From positions 1-42,426 of the forward strand of contig JAOUMJ010000026.1 in assembly GCA_029881495.1 (NCBI GenBank): 42,426 nt of DNA, written 5' to 3'. The stretch is from Nitrospinota bacterium. GTDB lineage: Bacteria; Nitrospinota_A; UBA7883; JACRGQ01. The first letter of the stretch is position 1, and each line of letters starts with the position of its first letter. Under the pieces are notes generated by a model. The model was not told the DNA's origin, searched no databases, and was given only the letters and a program-made list of their open reading frames with translations. Shown in pieces: positions 1 through 9,046 of the stretch. A program made the translations under genes and the position numbers.

Positions 1-395
1 TCGTCGGAGTACTTTCCTCCAACCCTGGCAAGATCCGGCCCTGTTCGTTTCGAACCCCATTGGAAGGGGTGATCATACTTGGATTCAACGGCGAGGGAGT
101 AATGCCCGTAGCGCTCCTTTTCATCCCTGAAAGGTCTCACCATCTGCGAATGGCAGAGGTAGCAGCCTTCCCTGATGTAAATATCCCTACCCGCCAGTTC
201 CAGCGGTGTGTATGGACGAACACTGTCTATTTCAGGGGATTTGGCGGAATCCTCGTAAGTGCTATCAAGATAAAATAGTGGAACGATAGTAACTATTCCG
301 CCGATAGAGACGGTGATAGCTACGATTATCAAAAGCAGGAATACGTTTTTCTCCATTTTTTCCTGGAGGGTTTCTTTACCGGTATGTTCACTCAT
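1..395 (-). CDS. ccoO: cbb3-type cytochrome c oxidase subunit II (CcoO), 3' end cut by window edge
   Basis: Membrane-anchored monoheme c subunit of the cbb3 terminal oxidase, which passes electrons to CcoN. I translated the 131 codons present, from the ATG at 395. Residues about 17-42 form one transmembrane anchor. The heme c site CYLCH is at residues 78-82 and is followed by SQMVRPF, the usual CcoO context. Further on, [13 protein letters not shown] also matches the family. An AGGAGG ribosome site lies 9 bases before the ATG, and the gene starts 16 bases after the ccoN stop, so the two form an operon. The rest of the protein is outside the window. Identification is by family motifs read directly from the sequence. 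Confidence 0.93.
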   Translation of the reverse strand, partial: MSEHTGKETLQEKMEKNVFLLLIIVAITVSIGGIVTIVPLFYLDSTYEDSAKSPEIDSVRPYTPLELAGRDIYIREGCYLCHSQMVRPFRDEKERYGHYSLAVESKYDHPFQWGSKRTGPDLARVGGKYSD

Positions 396-411
396 TATTT
401 TAACCCTCCTT

Positions 412-1815
412 CTACGCTTCGACCGTGCGGTCTGATTTGTTGATAGTTATAACCATGTTATAAAGCATCAAAACCGTTCCCAGGAAGAATATAAGACCTC
501 CCAGGAATCGCAGAGCGTAGTATGGATGCATCGCTTCGACCGATTCGGCAAAGGTGTAGAGAAGCGAGCCCTGCTCGTCGTATGCTCTCCACATGAGTCC
601 CTGCATTATTCCGGAAACCCACATCGAACTAGCGTAGATAACGGTTCCAATGGTTGACATCCAGAAGTGGACGTTTACAAGGTTGTCCGAGTAAAGAGGC
701 GTGTTCCATAGTCTTGGTATCAGATGGTATATGGCGCCAATGCCGACCATCGCCACCCAGCCGAGCGCGCCGGAATGTACATGCCCTATGGTCCAGTCTG
801 TATAGTGCGAAAGGGCGTTGACTGTTCTGATACTCATCAATGGTCCTTCGAAGGTGGACATAGCGTAAAACGCAACTGCAATGATAAGGAAACGGAGTAC
901 ATAATCTGTTCTCAGCTTGTGCCACGCGCCGCTTAGCGTAAGCATTCCATTTACGGCGCCGCCCCACGAAGGGATGATCATCGCAAGTGAAATTGCAGCG
1001 CCGAGCGAACCGGCCCAATCTGGCAGGGCGGTATATTGAAGGTGGTGTGCGCCTATCCATACGTATCCGAAAATCAGCGCCCAAAAATGGAGAACGGAAA
1101 GCCTGTATGAAAAGACAGGTTTTTCCGCCTGTTTCGGTATGAAGTAATACATTATGCCGAGGAAACCTGCCGTGAGGAAGAATCCGACAGCATTATGTCC
1201 GTACCACCACTGTATCATTGCGTCGTGTACGCCTGAGAAAAGTGAATACGATTTAAACAGGCTAATCGGAATAGCAAGGCTGTTCACCACATGCAGGTAG
1301 GTGATCATCACCATCATCGCGAGAAAAAACCAGTTAGCAACGTATATATGGGAATTTTTGCGGTTCGCTAGTGTCATTACAAAGTTGATCAGATAGGATA
1401 ACCATGAAAGCGCTATCAGGATATCAAGGGGCCATTCAAGCTCTGCGTACTCCTTCCCCTGTGTGAGGCCAAGGGGCAGGGTGATAACAGCGCCGACTAT
1501 CACAAGGTTCCATGTAATGAATGTGAACCAAGCCATTTTATCGCTCCAAACCCTCACACCGCACGTTCGCTGAACGATGTAAAAGGATGAAGCCATTAGA
1601 ATGCACCCGCCAAATGCGAATATTACCGCGTTTGTGTGAAGTGGGCGCAGTCTGCCAAATGTTATATACGGAATATCAAAATTCAGGGCAGGCCAGGAAA
1701 GTTCAGCGGCTATATATGTGCCTAACAGCGTTCCAACGACCAAATAGAGCACGGCACAAAAAGTAAACCACTGGACTATCTTGAAATTATAAAAACTTTC
1801 TCCATTTTCAGACAC
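412..1815 (-). CDS. ccoN: cbb3-type cytochrome c oxidase subunit I (CcoN)
   Basis: Catalytic subunit of the high-affinity, proton-pumping cbb3 oxidase in the inner membrane; it reduces O2 at a heme b3/CuB centre. The 467 residues match the usual CcoN length and are hydrophobic throughout, with about 12 helices. Metal ligands are visible: H60 in [11 protein letters not shown] (low-spin heme), the His of [11 protein letters not shown] near residue 208, the HH pair in [14 protein letters not shown] near 256, and the two His of [12 protein letters not shown] near 345-350. The frame opens with GTG at 1815, with AGGAGG six bases upstream; the nearby ATG at 1819 is in another frame and stops after three codons. 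It sits downstream of an Rrf2 regulator and directly upstream of ccoO. Confidence 0.96.
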   Translation of the reverse strand: MSENGESFYNFKIVQWFTFCAVLYLVVGTLLGTYIAAELSWPALNFDIPYITFGRLRPLHTNAVIFAFGGCILMASSFYIVQRTCGVRVWSDKMAWFTFITWNLVIVGAVITLPLGLTQGKEYAELEWPLDILIALSWLSYLINFVMTLANRKNSHIYVANWFFLAMMVMITYLHVVNSLAIPISLFKSYSLFSGVHDAMIQWWYGHNAVGFFLTAGFLGIMYYFIPKQAEKPVFSYRLSVLHFWALIFGYVWIGAHHLQYTALPDWAGSLGAAISLAMIIPSWGGAVNGMLTLSGAWHKLRTDYVLRFLIIAVAFYAMSTFEGPLMSIRTVNALSHYTDWTIGHVHSGALGWVAMVGIGAIYHLIPRLWNTPLYSDNLVNVHFWMSTIGTVIYASSMWVSGIMQGLMWRAYDEQGSLLYTFAESVEAMHPYYALRFLGGLIFFLGTVLMLYNMVITINKSDRTVEA

Positions 1816-1951
1816 TCATTCCTCCTTAAAAATATAGAAAAGGCAAGTATGTATTTGTTAAACACAATATATATTTGTCGCAAAACTAATTCCATGGCCT
1901 CCCTTCAGGAAAGGCATCCGATGATCTAAAAATATGTAAACCTGTATTCAT

Positions 1952-2518
1952 TTAAATGTTTGATTTCCCGTTTCCCTTGTTTACCAGAGTGGTTGCAGAA
2001 TTCTTTTTATCATTAATTTCTATAGCTGTAATGCCATGTGTATCGGAAAAGAAATTCATCAGACGTGTTACGGCGGGATTCAAGTTGTCGACATTGACGT
2101 GAGGAGCGGTCAGTTCGTTATGTCTTTTCACAAGAGTGTCGAATTTATAAGAATCAAGAAATTCCATCAGAAGGAGCTGTCCCTTTTGCCACATCTCATG
2201 CAGTGGACATATCTTGTCACGAGGGCAGGTCCCTTCGCAAAGAAGGCAGTCGTTAAGGAAGATGGAGCCTTCAACCCCTTCAATCACGGATTTCACCGAA
2301 ATGTTCTCCGGTAAAAGATTCAGTTTAATGCCGCCACTCTTCCCCTTAGCAGAGGAAATAATCCCTGATATGATTAAAGACTGAATGATCTTTTTCAGAA
2401 ATGGCTGTGGTATATCCTGTATTTCTGAAATCTCTGCAGTGGTGCAGATTTCGTTTTTTATTGAAAGATGGAATATGGTTCTTAAAGCGTATTCCCCTTT
2501 TCTTGATAACCTAAACAA
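1952..2518 (-). CDS. Rrf2-family transcriptional regulator with IscR-like cysteines
   Basis: Winged-helix DNA-binding regulator of the Rrf2 family, which includes IscR, NsrR and RsrR. The N-terminus RLSRKGEYALRTIF and the wing region near residues 55-68 (KGKSGGIKL) are typical. Cysteines are at 91, 94, 98 and 104; positions 91/98/104 sit where IscR and NsrR bind a [2Fe-2S] or [4Fe-4S] cluster, so sensing of O2, NO or cluster status is likely (inference). The only start that gives the standard N-terminus is TTG at 2518; no in-frame ATG is present. The C-terminal tail from about residue 125 has no clear match. It lies 136 bases upstream of ccoNO on the same strand, so control of the oxidase is plausible. 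Confidence 0.9.
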   Translation of the reverse strand: MFRLSRKGEYALRTIFHLSIKNEICTTAEISEIQDIPQPFLKKIIQSLIISGIISSAKGKSGGIKLNLLPENISVKSVIEGVEGSIFLNDCLLCEGTCPRDKICPLHEMWQKGQLLLMEFLDSYKFDTLVKRHNELTAPHVNVDNLNPAVTRLMNFFSDTHGITAIEINDKKNSATTLVNKGNGKSNI

Positions 2519-2527
2519 TACTAAAAA

Positions 2528-2557
2528 GACCCCCTTTGTCTATTAACTATGGGGGCC
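2528..2557 (-). promoter_or_regulatory. Inverted repeat before the Rrf2 start: operator or attenuator
   Basis: On the minus strand GGCCCCC (2557-2551) is mirrored by GGGGGTC (2534-2528) across a 16-base spacer, followed by TTTTT. It begins directly after the predicted -10 box and overlaps the expected transcription start. It could be an autoregulatory operator for the Rrf2 protein or, as RNA, a terminator-like attenuator. The G run also lies 10 bases before the TTG start and may serve as a weak ribosome site. The sequence does not decide between these. Confidence 0.4.
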
Positions 2558-2586
2558 AGTTTAGTCACATTTAAAATGCTCGTCAA
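2558..2586 (-). promoter_or_regulatory. sigma70-type promoter for the Rrf2 gene
   Basis: Minus strand: -35 TTGACG (2586-2581), a 17-base spacer, and -10 TAAACT (2563-2558). Five of six and four of six bases match the consensus. It lies about 40 bases before the TTG start of the Rrf2 gene, in an AT-rich gap of 224 bases that holds no gene. No promoter of similar quality was found in the 136 bases between the Rrf2 gene and ccoN, so this one may serve all three genes. Confidence 0.5.
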
Positions 2587-2742
2587 CTATTTTTTGAAGT
2601 ATTTTTATTTATGAATTTGCTCGTTTCAATCGGTTAATATTGCTTAAATATACAGCATTATTTGAGGTAATTCCCGTGAATACCTGAATAAATCTGCATT
2701 TGGTAGAAAATTACAGCACACTGGGTGATGTTTCTCAATAAT

Positions 2743-3270
2743 TCAAATTGAAGTATTCAGTGACTCCGATCCAATTTCACTTTTTATTGCATTTGCAAGT
2801 TCTTTTGTCTTTTCCTTCAAGGAGTCCAGGAGTTCATCGAAAAGAGGTGGCTTTGTTTTTGTTTTGATAGCCTTGATAGAATCTTTGTTCCAGTCGGAAA
2901 TCAAATTTTGCATATCCGTTAGAATTTTGTTTTCATTCTCAGTTGCCCAAACCATGAAAGAAATATATGAATTAGTGCCAATATAATCGAAAAGTTCCAT
3001 TCCGAATTCAATGAAATCATTATAATCTAGTGAAACTTCTCTTCCTGCCTGAGCTGCTCTGACCTTCCTGATTATTAAGTTCCCTTTTCCAATAATATCT
3101 GTCAAATCCATTACAAGTGAGGTCATCATTTTTATCCGCATTTGTTTAAAGTTATTTAATAATAACTTTTTGTTTTCGCGCTTTTCACTTCTGATATAGG
3201 TCCATGCGGCTACAACAACAGATAATGCTGTGGCAATATCCAAACTTACTGAAATGGTGGCAATGTCCAT
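2743..3270 (-). CDS. Hypothetical protein with N-terminal membrane anchor
   Basis: A 175-aa protein I do not recognise. Residues about 4-26 are hydrophobic (one membrane anchor or uncleaved signal), followed by a basic stretch (RSEKRENKK) that suggests the bulk faces the cytoplasm. The rest is predicted helical with many Lys and Glu, ending in KEKTKELANAIKSEI, a likely short coiled coil. The ATG at 3270 has GGGGAAAT just before it. It starts 77 bases after the last eCIS-block gene on the same strand, so it may be the distal end of that operon or an independent gene. No catalytic motif is visible. Confidence 0.7.
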   Translation of the reverse strand: MDIATISVSLDIATALSVVVAAWTYIRSEKRENKKLLLNNFKQMRIKMMTSLVMDLTDIIGKGNLIIRKVRAAQAGREVSLDYNDFIEFGMELFDYIGTNSYISFMVWATENENKILTDMQNLISDWNKDSIKAIKTKTKPPLFDELLDSLKEKTKELANAIKSEIGSESLNTSI

Positions 3271-3347
3271 ATTTCCCCAGGTTTCACATCAAAATGGTAA
3301 AAAGCGATATATTAATTTATAGAATCCATCTAGCCTTAGTTTTTAAA

Positions 3348-4025
3348 TTAGCACGAAATAAATAGATTGTCGATCAGGAGGTATCCTGAGTCGACGTTGG
3401 TGACAATGGACAGGTTCAGGCGAGTGATTTTTGCATATTTATCTTTTCCAAATTCAGAAACGTTAAAACTGATATCTTGCCACACCCCTTTTTGAATTTC
3501 TTGCGGTTCTGTTTCCAGCCATGGCCGCTCGTTTTCAGTGGTAAGCACTATTCTTATCGATACCGGATCACTATCAAGTGTCGAAAGGTAGGCTTTAAAC
3601 CTTGCCATCCCGGCTTGTTCTGTAATCCCGATATCCCTGCCGATAAATATCGAATCGCCGCGGCCTCCGCCGAAAAGAACGCGAAGAACGCTTACTCCGG
3701 CAATCAGGGTAAAATTTCCCAGCTCTGCCTTTCTGGTTGAATATGTTTCCAGTTTCCATTTATTGCTATCCTCGAGGTTGTCGAGTCCGGGAAGAGGGAT
3801 TTGCCCAGCGGAGGCGAGAACGTTTTTTTCGATCTTGCGAGCGGTTTTGTCGAATATCTTTGCAGTACATTTTTCCATTCCGTTTTGCGATTGAAGAGGT
3901 TTTTCTGTCCAGACGAGTATCAGGCCTGTTTCAGGATCTTCAATTAGTTTTATGGCGCCACCTTCTATTAAAGATGTTCTCCAGTTGTTTCCCATAATAT
4001 CGGTATCAAGCCTGTAGTGCGGCAT
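3348..4025 (-). CDS. Hypothetical protein with C-terminal jelly-roll (CBM-like) domain, eCIS block
   Basis: A 225-aa protein coupled to the preceding DUF6519 gene: its ATG at 4025 overlaps that gene's stop as TGATG. A TTG one codon upstream is possible but less likely. Residues about 85-225 read as a beta-sandwich; the stretch near GVWQDISFNVSEF and the ending NVDSGYLLIDNLFIS resemble CBM4/CBM11-like carbohydrate-binding folds, where the last strand carries 'IDNI'. I infer a surface-exposed accessory of the fibre module, possibly for glycan binding. No transmembrane segment or signal peptide is seen. The function is not established; the family match is by pattern only. Confidence 0.65.
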   Translation of the reverse strand: MPHYRLDTDIMGNNWRTSLIEGGAIKLIEDPETGLILVWTEKPLQSQNGMEKCTAKIFDKTARKIEKNVLASAGQIPLPGLDNLEDSNKWKLETYSTRKAELGNFTLIAGVSVLRVLFGGGRGDSIFIGRDIGITEQAGMARFKAYLSTLDSDPVSIRIVLTTENERPWLETEPQEIQKGVWQDISFNVSEFGKDKYAKITRLNLSIVTNVDSGYLLIDNLFISC

Positions 4026-7000
4026 CAAGCACCTCTCTCAATTGTAGACATCTCAAGTACCTTGGTTTCTTGGATAGAATTGTCCGCCTTTAAAACGATG
4101 AAATATTTTCCTGAGCGGCAATGAACAAACTGAATGCGGTTATGGTATTGCTGGAGCGTCGAGTAAGAAACACGTGGATGTTGCAGAATAATCGAGTTCA
4201 GGTAAGAAGGGAGTATCTCGCCATCGGTTTTATATATTTTTAAAAACGTATTCCACTTTAGGACGGTAATTAAGGAATCATTGAAATGGGCGTCCGAAAT
4301 GCTTCCTGTTTCAAATTTTAAACTTGAGGCGCTCCCTCCGGTATCCGTATAGATATTTCCAAGGAAATCAACTTCAAAATGTGGCTTTGAGTCTGAGGCA
4401 ACAGAATTCAGCATCCCTTTATATAACGCGGCATGATCACTCCACAATCCTGGCAGGAACGTGGATAATGGCACGAAAGCCCAAGATGGTTCATTCAGAT
4501 CGTGATTTATGATCAGTTGGTCGCTTGCGACATCCGCAATTCTCGAAAATGAATGAAGCTTTACCTTTGATAACCACTTTATATATCCGTTGTCAGCCTG
4601 GCCCAAAAGCAAACGCTGTCCATTCAAGTCATCATATATTACAATTGTGAATTCGCTAACTCCACCAGCGTCTGCTAAATTTGCCGTATATGCTCCATGG
4701 ATATTTTCCAATTGAATCGTAATTCCCTGTTCACTGAATGCGCAGTCTGTGATCTCATTGCTTTCAAGATTCATAAAATATGGTTCGTTTTCAAGGAAAA
4801 GTGCCGCAGGAGGGGCGTCGGTTCTTCCGCGTACGATCTTTATCCTTGAAGAAACCGTTATATCGGCATTTATTGTTCCACCGGTGCCAGGGGTGTCGGC
4901 ATCAAGGATAGTTTTCAGGTCATGTGCTCCTGAAAGAGTATTCAGGTAGGAAACCGGGATAGAGAGGATGTTTTTCACGCCTGAAGGGGAAAGGCTGTAA
5001 AGCAGGAAATAACTGCCGGAAAATTCTGCCTCCTCAAACTGCCACCCGTTCAGCGGATTTATTGTCAGATCAGGACCTGGAGTTTTGAGCAGATCATTTT
5101 CTGTAGCATCGATCAACTCCTTATGACTTATCCTGCATGCCTTATTCCTGTATATCAGCCAAGTAGCGCCAAAGCCCCCTGTGACCGGCCTTTGAACAAG
5201 CGTGTCGATCAGTTGTACAGGGGGATTATCATCTATTCTTACAAGTCCATAGTTCCCGAGTGAATGGAAAATTGCCCGTACAGGTTTTTCCATTTTGTTG
5301 TTCCAGTCAATATCATTTGGAATATCAAATTTCATATCCTTGTCGATCAAGATGCCGGTGGAGAGCCGTTTCCAGCAAGCGGCAGTTATATCCAATATCA
5401 GTTTGATGAGTATAGAAGTCGCCTTGTGGTCAAATTTTCTGGAATCCATGATCGGCAGATAAAATGCGGTCATGAAAAAATTGTAGGCGGCAATTCCGTT
5501 AAAGTTTTCTAAATCACCGAATTTTTCTCCATATTCCTGGAGTAGGCTGAAAAAAGCCCTGGCGTTCTCCTCGCTGTTTCTGTTCGAACCGAAAATCCTG
5601 TCGCCTAGAATTTCCGCGATCGTATAAAGCAAAAGGTTGGGGAACATTTGTCCAAGTCCATTCAGGGATTCACGCTTCTCGTTGATCATCTTTTGAAGAG
5701 CCGGGAGGCCGAAAGACCCAAAGAATGCGTCAAGATTTATGGATGCGCTGTCACCGAGATAATTCTTGCCGTCAATTTTTCCAGCCTTCTGGATATCGAG
5801 GAACTCAAGAACGGTTGCATACGCAATCCGAACAAGGTTCAAAACCAGTCCAAGTGTTGAATAGAGTATGGAAGAGTCCGGCTTTACGGGGATCTCAATA
5901 ATGGCCTTATGTCGTTTCCTATCGTCCTGCACGCAAACGGCATTCGCAAGCTCAGCAATAATAGATGCAAGCCCTCCGCCGGATACCCCTGTCCCTTTCT
6001 GCAGTTCCTCAAGAACATTTTGCACTGTCTTGGTAATGTTTTCGCTCCCTTCGGATGAGGCGATGTAGGCGATATCTTCCGCTTTCAGCCTGTTCAACCT
6101 GTCCAGCGCGTCGCCGACGTTATCTATCCCTTTAAGAATATTCCCTCTGTATGGCGAGTAGGTCACCTCTTGCGCCCCCGTGATGCTGGCGGTAAAACGG
6201 ATAGGAATGTGGACCGGCTCGCAGGCGTGATCGAGGAGCGTGGCGGTTACAACCTGGTTTTTAACGTCCGGGTCCGGCCACCAGTAGCACTCCGCCTCAC
6301 CCTTTTTGTTTGTTCTGCAGACAACGGAGTATTCCCCTCCGTCAGCCTTTGGAAATATGGAGAGCCATCCGGCCCCTTTATCTTTCCGGGCAGGGAAGCC
6401 TATCTCAAAACGGACCAGCGCGTTGGCAAGGGGGAGCTGACCGTTGGATACCCCTACCTTTAATGAATTGGTAAGCCTTTCATCGCGGATGATATCCTGC
6501 CCGTCCCCTCCGACGTAAAAAAGTTCAGTGATTTTCGTTATCGGCGGGAAGAGTGACCGCAAATCCTCAAGCGGTTCCCAGTCGCCGGCATGTTTCAAGA
6601 TCGCGATCGGGGCGTATGAGTGTTCTATTCCGTCCGGAGGGCACATGACAGGGCGGAGATTTTCATCATGGGGCCACTCGATATCGCCGGTCGCGACGCG
6701 GGCCGGTATCATCCAGTAATCTCCGCTTCTGTAATTCCCATTTTTCTCGAAACGTATCTCGATCCCGCTTTCGAGAGTCATCCACTCCTTCTCTCTCACA
6801 AGGTGGACACCGGAGACAGGCCCGCTATCCCTGTTTTCATCCCTGTCCCAGATGCGGACTGTCGGCTTTTCGCCGAAATAGAATGGGCAGTAATCTTTTC
6901 CGTTGTTGCCGGGCCATTCCGCTACGGTCAGATTGAAGCCGTCTACCTTTTCTATCTCCGCCATAACCCCCGGCTCTCCGCGCAGCGCTCGCCCCTCATC

Positions 7001-7810
7001 GCTTATCTCGATCCACTGTTTTGGCTGGAACTCAAATTCCGCCCCTCTGCCGTGATCGCTTATGGTGACGACCCGGTTTTCAACACGGATAAGACGCGCC
7101 ACGCGGCAGGCGTTATCGCGCGACCACTTATAAGTAGCTTTACCAGCGGTTCCGCTGTCGTGTATCTCTATCCGGTAGAGGTGGTTATCCAGGCGGTGAT
7201 ATCCTGTCCCCAGCACGTGGGAGCAGGGATCGTTTTCCACATCGAAACGCCTTGCGCGCGCGCCGAGGAGAGACGCGCCGGCATTGCCGGTCGGTTTCCA
7301 GCCGGAGCCGGGTAGGGGAGCCCCTTCCACGTCGTTGGCGTCCATCTCCTCGAACTTCACCTGCCAGACGGTTCTTGCGCGGGTAGTAGTATCGGTTCCG
7401 AGTAGAGCCTTTTCGCGGATATGGCTCTCTTCAAGGGCGGTAACGTTCCTCGTCCACACATCGAGATAGGCGGTATAGAGACAGCACTTCTCCGGGAGCG
7501 GAGTATCGGGGAGGTCGGGCTGGTTTGAAAGCGGGACGCTGCCTTCGTTTTCGCAGAGTATGCCGTTTACATAGTAGCGCCCCGGTGTGAGATGGAGCTT
7601 GAAATCCTTCGAAACGATCTTGAATCCTGCGTTCTCCTGCGGCCCCCCCGAAAGGCCGAATGTGTCAACGCGAGTTGTCCGGTCAAGATGGGTGTTTATG
7701 TCGTGCTGTTCGTTCCAGTCGGCGTCGAGCTGCACGCGCCCCTGCTGCATCCGCACACCGCTGTAATGTTTTTCCTTGCGGAAGGTAAAGCGCGAGTAAT
7801 CACCCTTCAT
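4025..7810 (-). CDS. DUF6519 protein, giant fibre/baseplate component with Ig-like domain
   Basis: A 1261-aa protein whose first ~420 residues (MKGDYSRFTFRKEKHYSGV, then QLDADWNEQ) are a DUF6519 module, a family found in eCIS and phage-tail-like loci. Near residues 430-560 an Ig-like unit starts with FYVGGDGQ and contains the Big_1-like signature CRTNKKGEAECYWWPD. A helical stretch follows (about 560-860), then a beta-rich C-terminal part with no clear match. It is the paralogue of the 1633-aa protein encoded upstream. It ends with a TGATG overlap into the next gene. There is no signal peptide, as expected for a particle assembled in the cytoplasm. A role in the outer baseplate or fibre is inferred from position and domains. 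Confidence 0.82.
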   Translation of the reverse strand: MKGDYSRFTFRKEKHYSGVRMQQGRVQLDADWNEQHDINTHLDRTTRVDTFGLSGGPQENAGFKIVSKDFKLHLTPGRYYVNGILCENEGSVPLSNQPDLPDTPLPEKCCLYTAYLDVWTRNVTALEESHIREKALLGTDTTTRARTVWQVKFEEMDANDVEGAPLPGSGWKPTGNAGASLLGARARRFDVENDPCSHVLGTGYHRLDNHLYRIEIHDSGTAGKATYKWSRDNACRVARLIRVENRVVTISDHGRGAEFEFQPKQWIEISDEGRALRGEPGVMAEIEKVDGFNLTVAEWPGNNGKDYCPFYFGEKPTVRIWDRDENRDSGPVSGVHLVREKEWMTLESGIEIRFEKNGNYRSGDYWMIPARVATGDIEWPHDENLRPVMCPPDGIEHSYAPIAILKHAGDWEPLEDLRSLFPPITKITELFYVGGDGQDIIRDERLTNSLKVGVSNGQLPLANALVRFEIGFPARKDKGAGWLSIFPKADGGEYSVVCRTNKKGEAECYWWPDPDVKNQVVTATLLDHACEPVHIPIRFTASITGAQEVTYSPYRGNILKGIDNVGDALDRLNRLKAEDIAYIASSEGSENITKTVQNVLEELQKGTGVSGGGLASIIAELANAVCVQDDRKRHKAIIEIPVKPDSSILYSTLGLVLNLVRIAYATVLEFLDIQKAGKIDGKNYLGDSASINLDAFFGSFGLPALQKMINEKRESLNGLGQMFPNLLLYTIAEILGDRIFGSNRNSEENARAFFSLLQEYGEKFGDLENFNGIAAYNFFMTAFYLPIMDSRKFDHKATSILIKLILDITAACWKRLSTGILIDKDMKFDIPNDIDWNNKMEKPVRAIFHSLGNYGLVRIDDNPPVQLIDTLVQRPVTGGFGATWLIYRNKACRISHKELIDATENDLLKTPGPDLTINPLNGWQFEEAEFSGSYFLLYSLSPSGVKNILSIPVSYLNTLSGAHDLKTILDADTPGTGGTINADITVSSRIKIVRGRTDAPPAALFLENEPYFMNLESNEITDCAFSEQGITIQLENIHGAYTANLADAGGVSEFTIVIYDDLNGQRLLLGQADNGYIKWLSKVKLHSFSRIADVASDQLIINHDLNEPSWAFVPLSTFLPGLWSDHAALYKGMLNSVASDSKPHFEVDFLGNIYTDTGGSASSLKFETGSISDAHFNDSLITVLKWNTFLKIYKTDGEILPSYLNSIILQHPRVSYSTLQQYHNRIQFVHCRSGKYFIVLKADNSIQETKVLEMSTIERGA

Positions 7811-7861
7811 GCAGATTCACCTTTCTATTGTGTATATGAAGGAATATAAAGGAGATGCGTC

Positions 7862-9046
7862 TCATGGAGTGTACTCCTCAACGCTGGAGAAATGTACTGA
7901 ACCGTTGTACCCGCCAATTACGTAGATCTTTTCATTTACCATCGATGAAGAGTGACCGAAGCGGGGAGTCGGCATAGGAGCTAAGGTGCTGTTCCAGCTG
8001 TTCGCCACGGAGTCATAAACATAAAGAGGATTAAGAGAGGCTAAAACGTCGTACCCTCCAATAACGTATATCTTTCCATTTACCTCCGATGAAGAATGGT
8101 AGAATAAGGGGGTCGGCATAGCTTTACAAGGATTACTGGGACTAAACATAGTGTTTGAGGATCCCCAACTGTTTGTCAAAGGGGCGTACACCTCAAGAGT
8201 ATTTTGAATTCCAAAGCCCATTCCACCCATAACGTAAATCTTTTCATTTGCTACCGATGCAGAGTGGCCGTAGCGGGGAGTCGGCATAGGGGGATAAGGC
8301 AAGGGGGTAGCCAACATAAAATTTTTGGATTCCCAAACGTTTGTCACTGGGTCGTACACCTCCAGTGTACCTAGATTTGGTACTGCATTGTTACGGCCAC
8401 CGAGGACGTATATCTTTCCATCTACCTCCGATGAAGAGTGAAACAAGCGAGGAGTCGGCATTGGAGTTAAGGATTTCCAACTGTTTGTCGCAGGGTCGTA
8501 CACTTCAAGAGTATTTAGAATTGCTGACCCACTCACCCCGCCAATGACGTATATCTTTTTATCTATCACCGATGAAGAGTGACCGAAGCGGGGAGTCGGC
8601 ATAGCTTTCCAAGGATAGTTGGTACTAAATGAGGATATCCAACTGTTCGCTACGGGATCGTACACCTCAACAGTATTTAGAGTTCCTGCATTGTCCCTTC
8701 CGCCGATGACGTATATCTTTCCATCTACCACCGATGAAGAGTGTTGGTAGCGGGGAGTCGGCATTGAAGCTTTTTTGTACCAAATGTTTCGAGCTATTTC
8801 GGTGGTGAAACTGAAGTTGTACGGCGCTACAAGCTGGTTCCCTGCTTTATCTGCTACCCCCGATACAGTTGCCGAGTAGGTTGTTGCATTCGCAAGTTTT
8901 TGTGTTGGAGTGAAGGAAGCCGTCCTGATTGCGCTGTCGTAGGCGATATTGCCAGCCACCTTGTTCGTGCCATCGCTAAGAGTGAAAGTTCCGGCATTTA
9001 TTGTCGCCGGATTCATATCCTTGCTGAATTTCACGGTAATGCTCAT
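7862..9046 (-). CDS. Kelch-repeat beta-propeller protein with partial Ig-like domain, probable fibre tip
   Basis: Residues 1-85 are the larger part of a Big_5/SbsA-type Ig domain (VKFSKDMNPATI, then ATTYSATVSGVADKAGN); its first strands are encoded at the end of the upstream 1633-aa gene. Residues about 90-394 carry six Kelch repeats, each with a variant of PTPRxxHSSSxVxxKIYVxGG and an ending like LEVYDPxxNSW, enough for one six-bladed propeller. The ATG at 9046 overlaps the upstream TGA as ATGA, so coupled translation is possible, but the divided domain suggests the two were once one protein of about 2030 aa. A propeller on an Ig stalk suggests receptor or glycan binding (inference). Confidence 0.85.
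   Translation of the reverse strand: MSITVKFSKDMNPATINAGTFTLSDGTNKVAGNIAYDSAIRTASFTPTQKLANATTYSATVSGVADKAGNQLVAPYNFSFTTEIARNIWYKKASMPTPRYQHSSSVVDGKIYVIGGRDNAGTLNTVEVYDPVANSWISSFSTNYPWKAMPTPRFGHSSSVIDKKIYVIGGVSGSAILNTLEVYDPATNSWKSLTPMPTPRLFHSSSEVDGKIYVLGGRNNAVPNLGTLEVYDPVTNVWESKNFMLATPLPYPPMPTPRYGHSASVANEKIYVMGGMGFGIQNTLEVYAPLTNSWGSSNTMFSPSNPCKAMPTPLFYHSSSEVNGKIYVIGGYDVLASLNPLYVYDSVANSWNSTLAPMPTPRFGHSSSMVNEKIYVIGGYNGSVHFSSVEEYTP

Noticed and set aside
1885-1920. Stem GCCTTTC/GGGAGGC between the Rrf2 gene and ccoN as a terminator
   Set aside because: The stem contains G-T pairs and lacks a T-run after it; it would also separate the regulator from ccoNO without a convincing second promoter.
3620-3680. 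An RGD tripeptide (GRGDSIF) in the jelly-roll protein
   Set aside because: RGD is an integrin ligand in eukaryotic contexts, but a single tripeptide in a bacterial protein of unknown fold is expected by chance; nothing else supports host binding.
6620-7315. Long plus-strand reading frame opposite the DUF6519 gene
   Set aside because: It is antisense to a clear family domain, has no recognisable product and mirrors the third-position bias of the real gene; other long antisense frames (for example 25442-26029 and 27588-28286) were rejected for the same reason.
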